This document shows, piece after piece, positions 38,201 to 49,870 of a stretch of 64,000 nt of DNA. A model generated the notes under the pieces. That model ran no database searches and was not told the origin of the DNA. It worked only from the letters and a program-made list of their open reading frames with translations. The stretch is from Aptenodytes patagonicus. Taxonomy: Eukaryota; Chordata; Aves; Sphenisciformes; Spheniscidae. The stretch spans positions 5,018,126 to 5,082,125 of the forward strand of contig NC_134982.1 in the NCBI RefSeq assembly GCF_965638725.1. The letters are read 5' to 3'. Positions within the stretch are counted from its first letter, which is position 1, and every line of letters starts with the position of its first letter. The position numbers were made by a program, and so were the translations under genes.

Positions 38201-41200
38201 TACTGAAGATGGATCCCAAAGCACTGGACAGGATTGGACTGAGAACAGAAGGAGAAGAGAAACAAATATAACTCGTTCATAACATTTACAGTGGTGAAAC
38301 AGCCTACCACTTTGGTCATAAGCTCTGGTAAATGCAAGCCAATGCCATTCCTTTTAGAAACATCAGGGAGTGAATACCTTTAATACGTTAGTCTGCATCA
38401 GACAAATAGTCGCAGAATGCTGTTCATCTTTTTGCAACAACTATCACATCCACTCATGGATGGCATAAACTCCACACCCTTCTCTCAGGACAGCTGGCTA
38501 GTGTGCAAGCGGTCTGCTAGCTATGCCGGGCTCAGGAAGACAACAAAGAAATGTACATCCAGTACAGCATTTAGGCACGGATGGAGAAAGGCAAACTGGC
38601 TTCTTATTTGGTAGAAAAATCTAACAAGAAACAGAAGAGCAAATTTTGGGAATGCCACAGGAAGAACTGTGGAGAAGTTTGGATGGTCTAAGAAGCTGCT
38701 GTCTTGAGGAGGCAAGAGGGAGTTGGAAATTACCTAATTTGCTTTTTTTTGTTTGTTTGTTTAAATAGTTTGAAGGATATCAGAAGATGGTTCTGCAAAA
38801 GAAATAAAGCAGAAGAGGTGATCAAAGAGGATGGAAAATCTTCCATTAAGAAAGATGGAAAATATTTACTATGTTCGGCATTATTTTGATACTGTGAAAG
38901 GTGGTGTGCCAGGCATGACTCAGACCTTGATGCTCCTGCTTATGTCAATGGACTGATGTTACTGTGTGCTGCCCAGGTACCACCCAAAATCATATGGCAT
39001 TTTCTGAAAACTGAGCTTCCTTCTTCAGAAACATGATTGAGTATATTTAGCACGTAATGTATTTGGGGTGACCCTCAAAATATTTAGAGATCGAACACTA
39101 AAAAGCATGCAAACCTTGAGATACCATGACTTTTCCCAAAGTTCTTGGCTGTAGAACCCGGGATATAAACTTCACCAGATCTGCTTTTCTCAGGACATTT
39201 CCAGACTGCCTTATTTCCACTTGAAGTGGGCGTCCTGCATGAATGCCTTTGCCGTAGCATATTGGCAAGATAATATCTGTTTTTTATGGGGCCCAGAAAG
39301 CACATGGAAGAGAGTGAAAGGGCAGATCCTGTCCTTGATGGCAATAGACTGCGTTCTGCTGCTTCCAGCTGAGTTTTCCTGATGTAAGTGAGCTGAGCAG
39401 CTCTTATGGTCAACCTCCAAGTAGCAGTGGGCATTGCACAGTTTACAAAAATTCATTTTAAAGACTTGAATTTTTCAAGAAGCTGCATTTGAGTCCTGGA
39501 AAGTCATTAAGCTGGTTCTAATAAAAAAACCCCACCCAAATTATTTGGCATTTCAAAAGCAACATCTTGTGTCCTGTTGTGCAGATACTATCAGTGGAAA
39601 AAATGCTTTGTTCTTCCTGTATAATCTCAAATGAAGTCTATTTTACGGCAAATTTGGTTACCAGAGCAGTTTACAGATTTACTTGCTTGTAGCTGTAGGA
39701 AAAAAGTCAGCACTTCAGTGAAAACAGTGTCCTAATTTCTGTGCTGAAATACAAAGCTTCTGCCAGTTATACATCTTCTCAGGAAAAAAGAGAAACAATT
39801 AAAGAAATGCTGACTTCTAAAGATGAAATTCAAAGTATCATTTGAAAAAATCACTGAAATGTCTAATTTCAAAATCTTTCATCTCTACCCTCGAGTCTTG
39901 TGAACTAAAAGAACGAAGGAAAATTTGAATAAAAAGCCTCAAGGAATTCTGGCAGACAAGACAAACTAAACATTCTTGCAACATGTCCCGGGTTTTGAGA
40001 GGTTGTTACAAAATAACCTTTGCTGAGAGTGACTAAAAAAATAAAATATGAAAAAAATCTGATTTTAAAAGCAGTGAAATGCAATAATGACTTGCATCTT
40101 ATCGCTAACAGTGATTAAAATGTGACTCTTGAATTAATTTCAGTTAAGGCTGTTAAATAGATTCTGCAGTGCTGTTAGGGTCCGTATTTAGAAATGGTAA
40201 ATTTAATCCTGAAAGGACATTGTCTGGCATTCAGAGTTACTTGGAGGAATTAATTTTGCTCATGACTGGCTGTATGTCTGAGTGGGGGAAGATTGAATTC
40301 AGCCCGAGGGAGAGCGCCGGGTCGGTTCAGCGCCTGGATGAGGAAGAACGGTTGGTGTTGGGCACAATGACATCCACCCTGAATTGTCCTGCTGATGAGG
40401 GCTATTTGCAGAGCGTTGAAGTGGGGCTGCTTTGTCCATGTGTTATAATCAGTGTTGTCTGTGCACTCGACCTCCTACCAACGTGCCTCACGAGCTCTGT
40501 GCGTCAATGAATGCCTCTTTCCAGTGCCACGGTGGCTGGAGCTGCCGGTGTAGAGGGGACTTCCAATGTGTTTAAGCTGTGTATAGCAGGACTCCTCATT
40601 CTCTGAGAATTGTCCCTAGGAGGAGAAGTGGCACTTACCAGGCCATTGATATAACTGCCACAGGAGGAAGAAGCCACCAGTAGTAATCCCCTTTGTCAGA
40701 GAAGACGGCCATGAGCAGTCCCACCAAGATCCCGTTATAGCCGTGCAGCCCAGCTGCAATGGCGGATCTGTGATGGAAAGAAATGTTTGCAAGGTAACAA
40801 GCTATGCTGAAGGTGACCTGTCACAGGGACCCACTGAAACACAATTTATGAGTGTCCTGCTCCCAGTGAAGGGAGTGTAGGGGAAGGAGGAAAAAGCGGT
40901 GAGGTAACTGCCATATTGCATTGCACTGGTGTGTGGAAGGCAGGAGTTCGGAGTCTGTTGAATGATGATGATCCAGGGGGTTTCCTGTGACCCAGAGGAC
41001 CTACATTACGGCAATAATGGCTACCGGAGAGAGATAACAGTCTGCTCTCACAAAGACAGCCAACTATGGGGACAGGCCAGCTCTTTCTGGACCACAGCTC
41101 TGTCCTCACCTAACTGCTTCCAAACCATCCATAAGGAAAGCTGGTCTGCTGGCTCTAACATGCTCAAATGTGGAGCTATGACCCATCAGCGGGTTCCTGA

Positions 41201-44146
41201 TACCATAACGATCAATTTTTATTAATTGCCCGGATGCGAGGTACCACCTACCTGTCCTGACTGAGGGCCAGCGCAGTTAATGTCGACACGGTCATTCCAG
41301 TACAGCCCGTGAGCATCCACCATGGGGTCTGGATGAAGATCCCCACTAAAATGATCAGCCCACTGAGCGGGTTGTTGACAAACATCACCTGAGAGGTCCC
41401 TCGCAAGATCCAGTCCACCAGCTGGACCATTAGGGGCTTATCTGGAGGAGATCAAATGAAAACGCTGGTGATAAGGCATCATTTCAGCAGGACTCCCTCA
41501 AAGCACACTCATCTCTACAGTCGCTTTCTGGCCACAAAACAGAGGCGATGTGTCAGCAGGACTGTAAAACCAGTCTGATTTATTGCTGTCTGAGCATGTT
41601 TTGCATCTGGCACTTGAAAAGCTAATAGGGATGGTCTGGGCACTGCTATAAAGTTCATGGAGGGATTCATAAAAAAGCGGTTAATTTACGGTGGTCAAAG
41701 AATAGTCTTTCTTGCATAGTAGATTGCTTAAGATTTTGCTATAAATTTAATGAGGAGATAGTCCCTTTTTGGTGTATAATTCAGATGCAGAGAGGGACTT
41801 AGGCAAAGACTGAAACTAGTTTGTACGTGGATAGGGAAATATGAAAAGGAAACACTTGCTGTTTTAGGGACCCAGAACATGGAGGTACACTGTATACAGG
41901 AGATGGGGTCAAACTGTCAAAGGTGTCTAAAAAAGTACTTTGTGAACTGAAGAACCTAAATTAAGAGGATAGTTATTATAGCTTGGGCTGTACTCAGGGG
42001 AAAGAGGCATTTCCAAAGGACAAAGAGCCATTGCTCTTCAGAGAAGACTATTGAACCTCAACAGAGCAAATGGGCACCAGGCTCAGGTATCTCAGGTGAC
42101 TGCCGGGGGGAGGTGGGATGTGTGTGGGGCTGAGGGCAGCCTGGCTGAGGGCATCTTCACCGAAAGGGTTGTCAAGCGTTGGAACAGGCTGCCCAGGGAA
42201 GTGGTTGAGTCACCATCCCTGGAGGTATTTAAAAGATGTGTAGACGTGGCGCTTAGGGACATGGTTTAGTGGTGGACTTGGCAGTGCTAGGTTAACGGTT
42301 GGACTTGATGATCTTAAAGGTCTTTTCCAACCTAAAAGACTCTATGATTCTATGATCTATGTTCAGTGCTCCTAATGAGCTCCTAATGGGGCGAGGAGGG
42401 TCTTGTAGCACTGCAATAAGTTTTTGCTGCTGGCTCTTCTACTGCAAATTGACTTTAAGTCTTTTTCTGTCACGCTTCTGGGAAAGGTGTAACCATTTCT
42501 GTACTGCTATGCATTATTAAACATGATACAAGGAGAATAAATGAGGAAGAGGGGCTTCTTACATGTACAATATGTTCATGCAATGTGTATATGCAGCTTT
42601 CACCTTCTTACATATTTAAAATTAATTCAATTAGTTTAGATTGTTAATTAGACACAGCATAAAGTGCCAGACTACTTTTTGAATCTGGGCAATGACTTAT
42701 TCCTAAAAACTCCTCTCTTCCCCAACTCCCTCCTTTTTCACTTCCCTGTATTGTATCTACAGTCAAGTCTCAAGTTTTGCTTTCTGATGAGATTAGCTTG
42801 AATAGAGGATCTTTGGAGGGCCGGGTACCACTCTGCATCTCTTCAGCATCACTGGGAGAGTCCTCCCAAGAGGCTGGAGTGCAAGTTGGGGGATGGCTTT
42901 GCAAGCGTCCCTCAGGCTATGCGTTGTTGGGGAGCTAGGCAGTTACAACCAGGGAGGAATGAGTTTTTTAGCGAAAAATGACCAGGCTTGTCTGAAATAA
43001 TTTTTACTAATATTTAGTGTCGAGCTATGAGATATATCAGCAATGCTCATGGTTTTAGACACAAGTATAACTGGTAGTATTCAAATATAACCAGTGGGCA
43101 GTGGCCAAAGCTTTTCAGGACATTGAGGAAGAAAAGCTGTCTACCAAGCATGGACCACCGGAGTAAAGAGAAAGCAGAAGGAGATGTTCCCCTGTGGCTG
43201 AGGATCACACTGCCAGCCTGATGAGCTTCCTGCCTGGAGGCATCTCAGCCAACCTCCTCCACCAACGTTAGCCACCACGCAGCCTGGCTGTACACGGCTG
43301 TCTCTTATTTCTCTCCCATTGCTGGAGTTGTACGGCTAACAAACCTAGCCTTGGCAGAGGACCCACAGTCCTACATAGCCTCTCAAAGCCCCAGATCCCT
43401 AATAATTCTGGTTAATGCGGACCATCATGTATTGTTCCTGTCTGGACAGTAAACCTCTGAGATCAGTACTTGCTTTGTATTTTATAGCAACATAACAGCC
43501 ACAGTGCTTATTGCTCCCCCAAGGCTGGTAATACAAGAGCCTTTGTCCACACAATCAGGAATCAAGTCTCCATCGCCAGCCCACATGCGGCCGAGGAGAT
43601 GGTTGCTGATCCAAGGCACTTACAAACAAGACTAAATCCCCAGCCCTGATGGGATGATTCTGGGCACCGCTATAAGGAACGTGGTGCTAATGACACATAA
43701 CCGATTAAGTGTAAGAGATGTCCTTTGCCTGTGCTGAATTATGCCTGCAGCCACGGTAATGGCAAGAGGATGCAGTGAGATCCCCTTCCTGAGAATAAAA
43801 TGATTTGGGTTAAAAGGCCAGAAGTTTGCAGTGAGCTTGGACCATGCTGCCTCTGCTCTGCCTCAGGGGGCGAAATGGCCCCTCGTCTCGCGCCCCAGCA
43901 CTGAAAGTACTGTTGGCAATATAGATGTTCCCAGCTAGCTCTTCCTAGCCAGAAAGCCCCAGACATATCCCTCTGCTTACTTTTCATCCATTCTCCATAT
44001 TCTTTCATTTCTCCTGTGAGATACCCGAAAACTTGGTGGATCCGATTTCTGCTTCTCCCCAGCAGGTCCCGGGCTCTTGGCTTCTGCTCCACGTACAACT
44101 GCCTCTCACTGGGATGTTCAACCACAGCTATCTCTCCAAGCTCCAT
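32007..44146 (-). CDS. SLC14A2: Urea transporter, SLC14A2/UT-A-like, 8 coding exons, 426 aa
   Basis: Facilitative urea channel of the SLC14 family, plasma membrane. Exons on the minus strand: 44146-43981, 41441-41252, 40767-40639, 38238-38046, 37165-37018, 35466-35332, 33755-33706, 32276-32007. All introns are GT-AG; the joined frame of 1281 nt is open to TGA at 32009-32007. Pore residues Q73 (TSQ), T182 (FTLPFN), Q237 (GVGQ) and T344 (CTWPF) are kept, as are [24 protein letters not shown] and the NIT sequon. It has a single UT unit, not the double unit of mammalian UT-A1, and most resembles the C-terminal half ([36 protein letters not shown]). The tail is long, charged and carries RRAS, a likely PKA site. 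Oddities: LLPPV for LLLPV and GLHNYN for GLWGYN. It lies about 12 kb upstream of the SLC14A1-like gene, same strand. No second UT unit is seen further upstream to 64 kb. Confidence 0.9.
33706..33755 (-). CDS. SLC14A2: SLC14A2-like coding exon 7 (50-nt micro-exon)
   Basis: 50 nt encoding residues 321-337, [17 protein letters not shown]. Acceptor cttttctcag and donor GTG|gtaagt. ALFCAY and GAALAN are UT-A-type. Confidence 0.9.
34085..34654 (+). mobile_element. CR1 LINE, 3' end, young copy in SLC14A2-like intron
   Basis: 5'-truncated CR1 inserted antisense to the gene between coding exons 6 and 7. The plus strand holds an open frame (to 34555) for the C-terminal end of the CR1 ORF2 polyprotein: [51 protein letters not shown]. 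Reverse transcriptase and endonuclease catalytic parts are absent. It ends in ATTCTATG-type octamers at 34626-34654. Confidence 0.9.
35332..35466 (-). CDS. SLC14A2: SLC14A2-like coding exon 6
   Basis: 135 nt, acceptor ending tcttgcag, donor CTGTG|gtatgt. It encodes residues 276-320: [41 protein letters not shown]. His replaces the usual Trp in GLWxYN. Confidence 0.92.
36850..36912 (+). repeat. MIR/SINE-like remnant
   Basis: Reads like the MIR core (tgtgtgaccttcagtaagacctt... tttcaaaaatggg) compared with the familiar tgtgaccttgggcaagtcac motif. Old and short; recognised by eye only. Inside an SLC14A2-like intron. Confidence 0.35.
37018..37165 (-). CDS. SLC14A2: SLC14A2-like coding exon 5
   Basis: 148 nt, acceptor tggctgctgcag, donor TGCAG|gtaaga. 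It encodes residues 227-275: [14 protein letters not shown] (pore Q237), [25 protein letters not shown]. Confidence 0.93.
37434..37450 (+). repeat. Homopolymer T17
   Basis: Seventeen consecutive T (A on the gene strand) in the SLC14A2-like intron between coding exons 4 and 5. Confidence 0.85.
38046..38238 (-). CDS. SLC14A2: SLC14A2-like coding exon 4 (pore Thr, glycosylation sequon)
   Basis: 193 nt, acceptor tctgttctcag, donor CTG|gtaagc. It encodes residues 162-226 with [21 protein letters not shown] (pore T182), [14 protein letters not shown] and the PNITW sequon. Confidence 0.93.
38239..40638 (-). other. Intron 3 of SLC14A2-like gene
   Basis: 2.4 kb, the second longest of the gene's coding introns. 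No element recognised apart from short T- or A-rich runs. Confidence 0.5.
40639..40767 (-). CDS. SLC14A2: SLC14A2-like coding exon 3
   Basis: 129 nt, acceptor tccatcacag, donor GCCTG|gtaagt. It encodes residues 120-161: [32 protein letters not shown]. The second proline of LLPPV replaces a leucine seen in most family members. Confidence 0.9.
41252..41441 (-). CDS. SLC14A2: SLC14A2-like coding exon 2
   Basis: 190 nt, acceptor atctcctccag, donor GACAG|gtaggt. It encodes residues 56-119 with [12 protein letters not shown] (pore Q73), [23 protein letters not shown] and LSQDR. QTPWW replaces the common QNPWW. Confidence 0.92.
42150..42356 (+). mobile_element. CR1 LINE, short 3' end in SLC14A2-like intron
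   Basis: About 205 nt, starting at cttcaccgaaaggg and ending in the octamer tail. It encodes only [20 protein letters not shown] residues of the ORF2 end. Nearly identical to the matching part of the copy at 34085-34654; lies antisense in the intron between coding exons 1 and 2. Confidence 0.88.
43981..44146 (-). CDS. SLC14A2: SLC14A2-like coding exon 1 with start codon
   Basis: ATG at 44146 in strong Kozak context (G at -3, G at +4). It encodes 55 residues of cytoplasmic N terminus ending [15 protein letters not shown], matching the GYxTGxMKE motif of the family, and ends phase 1 before gtaagc. The exon's 5' edge is uncertain: one AG lies directly before the ATG (aaaagag) and another 26 nt upstream (tttacag). 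Upstream exons were not resolved. Confidence 0.8.
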
Positions 44147-47106
44147 CTCTTTTGGGTGGTGAGAAGAGTTAACTGTAAATCACAAAGCCCATGTGTTAGA
44201 AAACCTTTTGGGTTGTGCCCTGGGAAATTTCTGCTGTACTTTAGAGCCCCGTGGTGATAACCTTTTTCAAAGATGGGATGTTTAATGGAGAAGGGACCTG
44301 CCTGAACCACTGCTGAGAGTGGTGTGCGCTGCTGCCTGGGGCAGTGGTGTCTCCTCTTGGGGATGAGGACCAGGAAATAACCCCCTGCTGTCATGGGGCT
44401 GTGGCACAGAGCTGCAGGGAGAAAGAGGGACGTGACATAGGTGCCCTGCAGCATCCCACCCTCACCCCAGCTCCTGATGCAGTGTGTGACAAGCTGCTGG
44501 TTGGACAGGGGACATAACCTTTGCCAAGTAACAGAGTGGTACCTGCATGCTGTTGCAGCTACGAAGGAGGAAGCCTGCTGATGTTTGGCTAGCAGCGAGC
44601 TGGAGAGAAGCAATGCAAATTGCCAGTACAGTAGCAGACAGCAGGAGACAAGAAAATACTGGAGGAGAGGCTGAAGGCTGCATCCCTTTTGATGTTTTGA
44701 GCTGGTGTGTTCATATATCACAGCAAATCTATGGCCTTTCCATGCTCCCCATTCCACATCTGCCTTTGATAGAGCATCAAGAGCAAACTGGGATAGCATC
44801 AAAGTATTGAACAGAAATCGGCATGCACATGTGGCTTTAGACAAAGATAAGCACCGCGGTTCAGGGCTGTGTGCTCTTTAGTTAACAGGTGAATATCCAG
44901 GCAGGATCATGGATTTAATAAACTCCTTACTACAGTTGCAGGGCTCTGTTCATTAAAAAGTCCATCAAGACAGAACCCCTTAAGAGAAAATACACTGCAC
45001 CGCACCCTAGTGAGCTACACTGCAGGTTACTTCTGCAAAAATGCCACCCTGCTTTCTGAGGGAGTCTGGCATAGGCTGGTCTGTGGTTTTGTTCTACTGA
45101 TTTTGGAGAAGTGTTGCCCAAAAGTGGACTGTGTTGTGAAGTGCTTGCCCCGTGTTTCGTGGAATGTGGGCACCACCTTCTGGTGGGAGCCTGTGTTTTG
45201 GTAGCTCAAACAGACTGGCTGTCAGTGTTAAAGCCTGTAGCGGCAGCAGGACAGGCTGGGAAGGGATGCCTGGCTGGGGGGAAGGCTGCTTTGCAGAGAG
45301 GAACACTGGCAGGCAGATGGTAAAAATATCTGTGGCTCTGAATGCCCTAATAAGAAGGTCCTTGAGCATCAAAAGATGTTTTCCCTTCACCCCTGCAGCA
45401 CAATGCTAAATGCAGCCCTGCACATGCTTTGCGCAGTGCTTATTGTCTAGTGCTTTGGCTCTCTCTGCCGGCAGCTCGTCCCTACCGCAGCAAGAGTCTT
45501 TGTGATGACCTTCGTGCACAAGCATCAGCCTGGGGCTGGATGTATGGGCAAGGATGTTGTTATGTGTAACTGTAAAAACTAAACCTAACCAGTGCTCAGT
45601 TTGCTTGATCCTAAGGTGGAGGAGGATTATAGAAGATATTGAATGGTCTAAAGCAACAAATGGGGTTGTGCAAGGAGTAGACACCCCCAAAACCTTGCTC
45701 ATGAGTGTCTCATGGGGCTGTGAACAAGGAGGTTCCCAGGTTCTGCCTAGCTGCACTCAGTGCAGGAATAAGCAAGGAGCAAAAAGAGGGAGGGTATGGG
45801 TCCGTGGTGTCTGTCCGTCCCCATCCCCCCCGTCTTTTTTGCTGTCTGTAATCAGATTCTGGCCAGAAGCTGAGTCCAATCCCTGGTTTCAGTTAAGGCA
45901 GCCTTGGTGACTGTCATTTTTTAGTTCCTTGTGGCTAGCTAGGCGACACTGGTGTAGGGAACACTGAGCAGGAGTCCCCTTTCTCCTTCTCTGTGTCCTC
46001 TAGGCTGAGGGAATTTGCTATGGTCAGATATTGTAATTTGCATCCCTCTGAGGTAGGAAGAGGCCAGATCCTACTGGAAAACATGGTATTTGTGCCTGAA
46101 TTCATCCCATAAACACTTGGCTGTGTAAGATGTGTCATTGCCCTGGGCTTCCTGGTAGTCAGTGTAGCTTTGGGCACCTTCAGGTGGAAGTCAACCCATC
46201 TCAGCTCAGAACTGCCCTCTGAAAGTTCCTGTTCTTCTCTTTGACAGCTCAACCTGGGTGCTCCAGTCAAACACCCAATGTTTTTTGGGAGGGACACAGG
46301 GTCTGAAGTCAACAGCACAAGCAGAGAAGAGACTCCAGAGCAATGCCAGGCTAGCACCTGGCTGTCATAGAGGTTGCTTTCCCTCCAGAGCTTAATATTC
46401 ATATTTAGCAGGTGTGGCTGATACCAGAGATATTAAATGTTGCCTATTTTGTTTATTTGCTCATGTTCCTTCCAGAAGACTTCTCCAAAGAGTTTCAAGA
46501 GTTGAGGTGGGCTCAGACAGCTGCAGTGGATCCACATAAAGGAGACTGGAACATCTCTTAGGATCTTGAAGTCTCGGGGACACATCAGTAAAGAAAGGTT
46601 AGTGGCCTCTTTGCTGTGAACAATATCCACCACCAGCAACCAAGTGCAGGTGTTACCAGCAGGGAGAATAAATGCTGAGTACTTGTGTCTATGTCTTCAT
46701 AGCACCTGAAAATGTCACGCTCATTTTAAACCTCACCAGGAAAAAATACTGTTGGGTTTTTACAAAGCAGAAACATCACTGCAGATCTTCTAAAGCCTGT
46801 ATTTACAAGACTGCACCGCTCAATTCCCTCTGAAATTGAGACGTGGGACATGTATATTTTTTAAATTCTTGTCCTTGCTCACATAATTTAACCATTAGGG
46901 GTTAAGTGCAAAGTAGTCGAGAGCCCTTTGCAGTCGATACAGAGAGGCTAGTATCTCCAGAGAGTGATTCATGTCCCTTTTCTTACATACCTATCTGAGA
47001 TGTGAAAAAAAAAGGGTGTCTGTCTCTCTCTTTCCACCAGCTGCAGAGGGAGCCTGGTTGCTGAGCTTTTAGAGGGCTATTTTCAGGCAAGAGAAATTCC
47101 AGCCTA

Positions 47107-47190
47107 AGAGATTTTGCCAAGGTCAACCTTGAAGTTTATGGAAGCGGGATCTGGAGTCCCAGGCTAGGGCTTTAAATCACTGAGCCATCT
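47107..47190 (+). repeat. MIR/SINE-like remnant
   Basis: Contains ttgccaaggtcaacc, a tail like gggatctggagtcccaggct and ctttaaatcactgagccat, the order seen in amniote MIR-type or related ancient SINE 3' parts. Recognised by eye. Confidence 0.35.
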
Positions 47191-49340
47191 GTAAGAGGCC
47201 TGTAATCTGCATCAAGAAGGGCATCAAAGCTCTGGGGCTAAGAAAAAAATTACAGTCTCTTCCTATGATTCCAGTTCGCTGCCTCCCTCCGGATCAGAAG
47301 GGAACTAAATTTCTGCTTGGAAGGGAGCACACTCACCCACCTCAGATGGGAAGGCAACCTGGGACATGACTGGAGGAGATGGCTAAAATATTACCGATTT
47401 TTTGGGGAAAGGAATAGTGCAAAAAAGAGATATGGGGATGCTGAAATTCTCTATACTGCCACAGTGGTGAACTGTGGGGCTTTACAGCAGAGGAGCCCAA
47501 GGGGCTGCAACAGCTTGAGAAGATCCTGGAGGGCTGTGATGGGCACAGTGATCCCTGCAGGAGCATAACCCTGGAAAAACACAATTTCTTTGCAGAGAGC
47601 ACCTGTCAGTTGATAGGCTTGTGCTCAGTGGTACAGGCTCCACGAATAATAGAGAAATCATTTGAACAATTAGCTAATTAGGGCTAATGAGAGCCTGAAT
47701 CACTTATGGCACACCTAGGGCTGATGGGGAATTCCTTGAGAAAAGGGCCTTTTGTCAGCAAACACTGATTCATAAGTACTGAATTCAGAGTAAGCACTGG
47801 GTTTCTTTATTGCTTGTGCTACCAGAGAAAACGTTCACAGCGTAACACCCTCACACAGCCTGCAGTGATCTGGTGGCCCCATGAAAAAACCCCCCACAAT
47901 ACAAGTGGGCTGTGAACAGTGGGGTGGTGCATGACCAGGTTGATGGGTGATGCATAACACTTGAGCCAACTTTTCTATAGGGCGGCTGTTTGTGTAGGGA
48001 GCTTAGCCTTATGCTAAGATACCTGAAGCCAAGCCTGGGCAGTTGCTCTTTCCTCCTTTATGCTGAAAGCATAGAGGTGATCAGAAAAGCAGTGACTTCA
48101 AGGGACGTGGCCTCACAAGGGCCTTGAAAAGAAACAGTTTGTAAAAGCACAGTTGATCTCATAAGAAACCATAAAGAAAGAGAAAAGAAATACAGTGAAG
48201 AGCTAGAGGGCAAAACTTTGGGATGGTGACAGAGTGCTTGGCTGAGTCGTTATTACTTTACCAAGCAAAGCTCTACCAAGGATCACAGTGACGCTTGAAA
48301 CAAATGAGCAAAGCAGGGCATTTCAGAACAGTCACTGAGGTTAAATGCAACACAATTACAGAGAGCAGGTATGAAACACACAGCCACAGACCTTTAAAGT
48401 AAAAAAAAAAAAAAAATCTACCTAAAAGGAAAAAAATGTTCAGGTCAACTTGTTTCCTATCACAGGCATTAAATGAAACCACATTCCAGAGCAGCTCTGT
48501 CATATCTGTACAAACACAACTACCACACAATAGTTAGTAATCAGGATAGTTTAACTTATGGGGCTAAATATGACTCTTACATCCTTCTTTAGATACTTGG
48601 CTTTTACGCTGTGGTCTTGGAGCCTTTCTGTGTCTTCCTTTCCCAGTCTGTGTAGGATGTAATGCAATACTTTGCTTTGCTCCAAGGCAATACTTTTCTT
48701 TACTGCTTCTCCGTGTCCCTCTGTTGCAGCAGTGTCTCCCAATCTGCCAAATGGAGGCACATAGTTCATTTAATGGATTGTCCTAGTGTCTTGTGTAGAA
48801 GTTGTGCCGATACCATTTGTATATGGATTGTACATATATACATATGTGTGTAACTGTGGGGAAGGAGGGTCTGCCTTCCTTACCATGGGTCTCCTGAATG
48901 ATGTTTGTAGAGGGGGATTCCTCTTGGCTCCCTTTAGCCATTTAGATTATAGTTTTGGTGCTCTCTATGGTCAGCATAGACTGATCGGTATCATCTCCGG
49001 GCAGTTCACCCAGGTGGTCAGACATCGGTCTTGGGATGGGATGGATTTCCTTCCTGAGGGGTCTGTCTCATCCCTGTAGTGGCACAGAGGGGCTAAGATG
49101 TGGCTTATGTGGCTAACTGTGGGTATCTCCAGTTTAAGTGTCTCTATCTAAGCAGCTTGCCTTGACTTCCAGTGAAGAGCTGGTCAATATATGAATCTAG
49201 AGCATGATTCATCCCCTCCCATCCTACACAGACGAATCATGTCCTAAATTCTGTTGCATTTGCTGTCTATAATGGGAAAGACAGACAGCTCAGATGCACA
49301 CAGCTGCACCGCATATACATAGGGAGAAGAGTGATGAATC

Positions 49341-49435
49341 TCAGCTAAGTGACTATCCCAAGGTCATTCGGGAAATCTGTAGCTGACGGGGGTATCAAAC
49401 AAGGACACGTTAATGTTTGAACCAGGTGCCTAATA
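49341..49435 (+). repeat. MIR/SINE-like remnant
   Basis: Contains taagtgactatcccaaggtcat followed by a diverged copy of the usual agtgg-cagag-gaac-caggt tail. Ancient SINE type; recognised by eye. Confidence 0.35.
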
Positions 49436-49810
49436 CATGAAGAATTTTCAAAACGCTAACTGTTTTTTTAATAATAAAAGTAGTCAGACCAGGTAGATAT
49501 TTTAAGACACAAAAATCCTGTTTTCCTGCATATGGTTTCAGTTATAAAACCAGAGGGGAAAACAAATAGAGAAAATATGAAATATAAAAACTGTCGCTTC
49601 TAAACAGAATGTTTTTCAAAGGTTTCCATGAGGTGTTGGCTGCTTGGCAAAGCAGACTGTAAAACAACTTTACAAGCCACATTTATTCTAAGAGCTCCAC
49701 TTATTGAAGTACAATTCAAACTCTTGTTCTGCCGGCCAAGTTCCATAAATTAAACACTTGTCCAATAACACATACCTCTCCACTTGGATTCTCTGTTTCT
49801 TTTTGGCTTT

Positions 49811-49870
49811 GTGTGTCTGTCTGTCTCTCTCTCTCTCTCAGTCTTTTTTTTTTTGTTTTGGTTTTTTTTA
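49811..49870 (+). repeat. CT microsatellite plus T-rich tract
   Basis: gtgtctgtctg leads into a run of CT dinucleotides to about 49839, followed by T-rich sequence to 49870. Simple repeat. Confidence 0.8.

Noticed and set aside
46991-47045. Possible 5' exon of the SLC14A2-like gene with donor ATAG|gtatgt
   Set aside because: Acceptor is acceptable but the segment includes a long T run and many equal candidates exist upstream; not enough to annotate.
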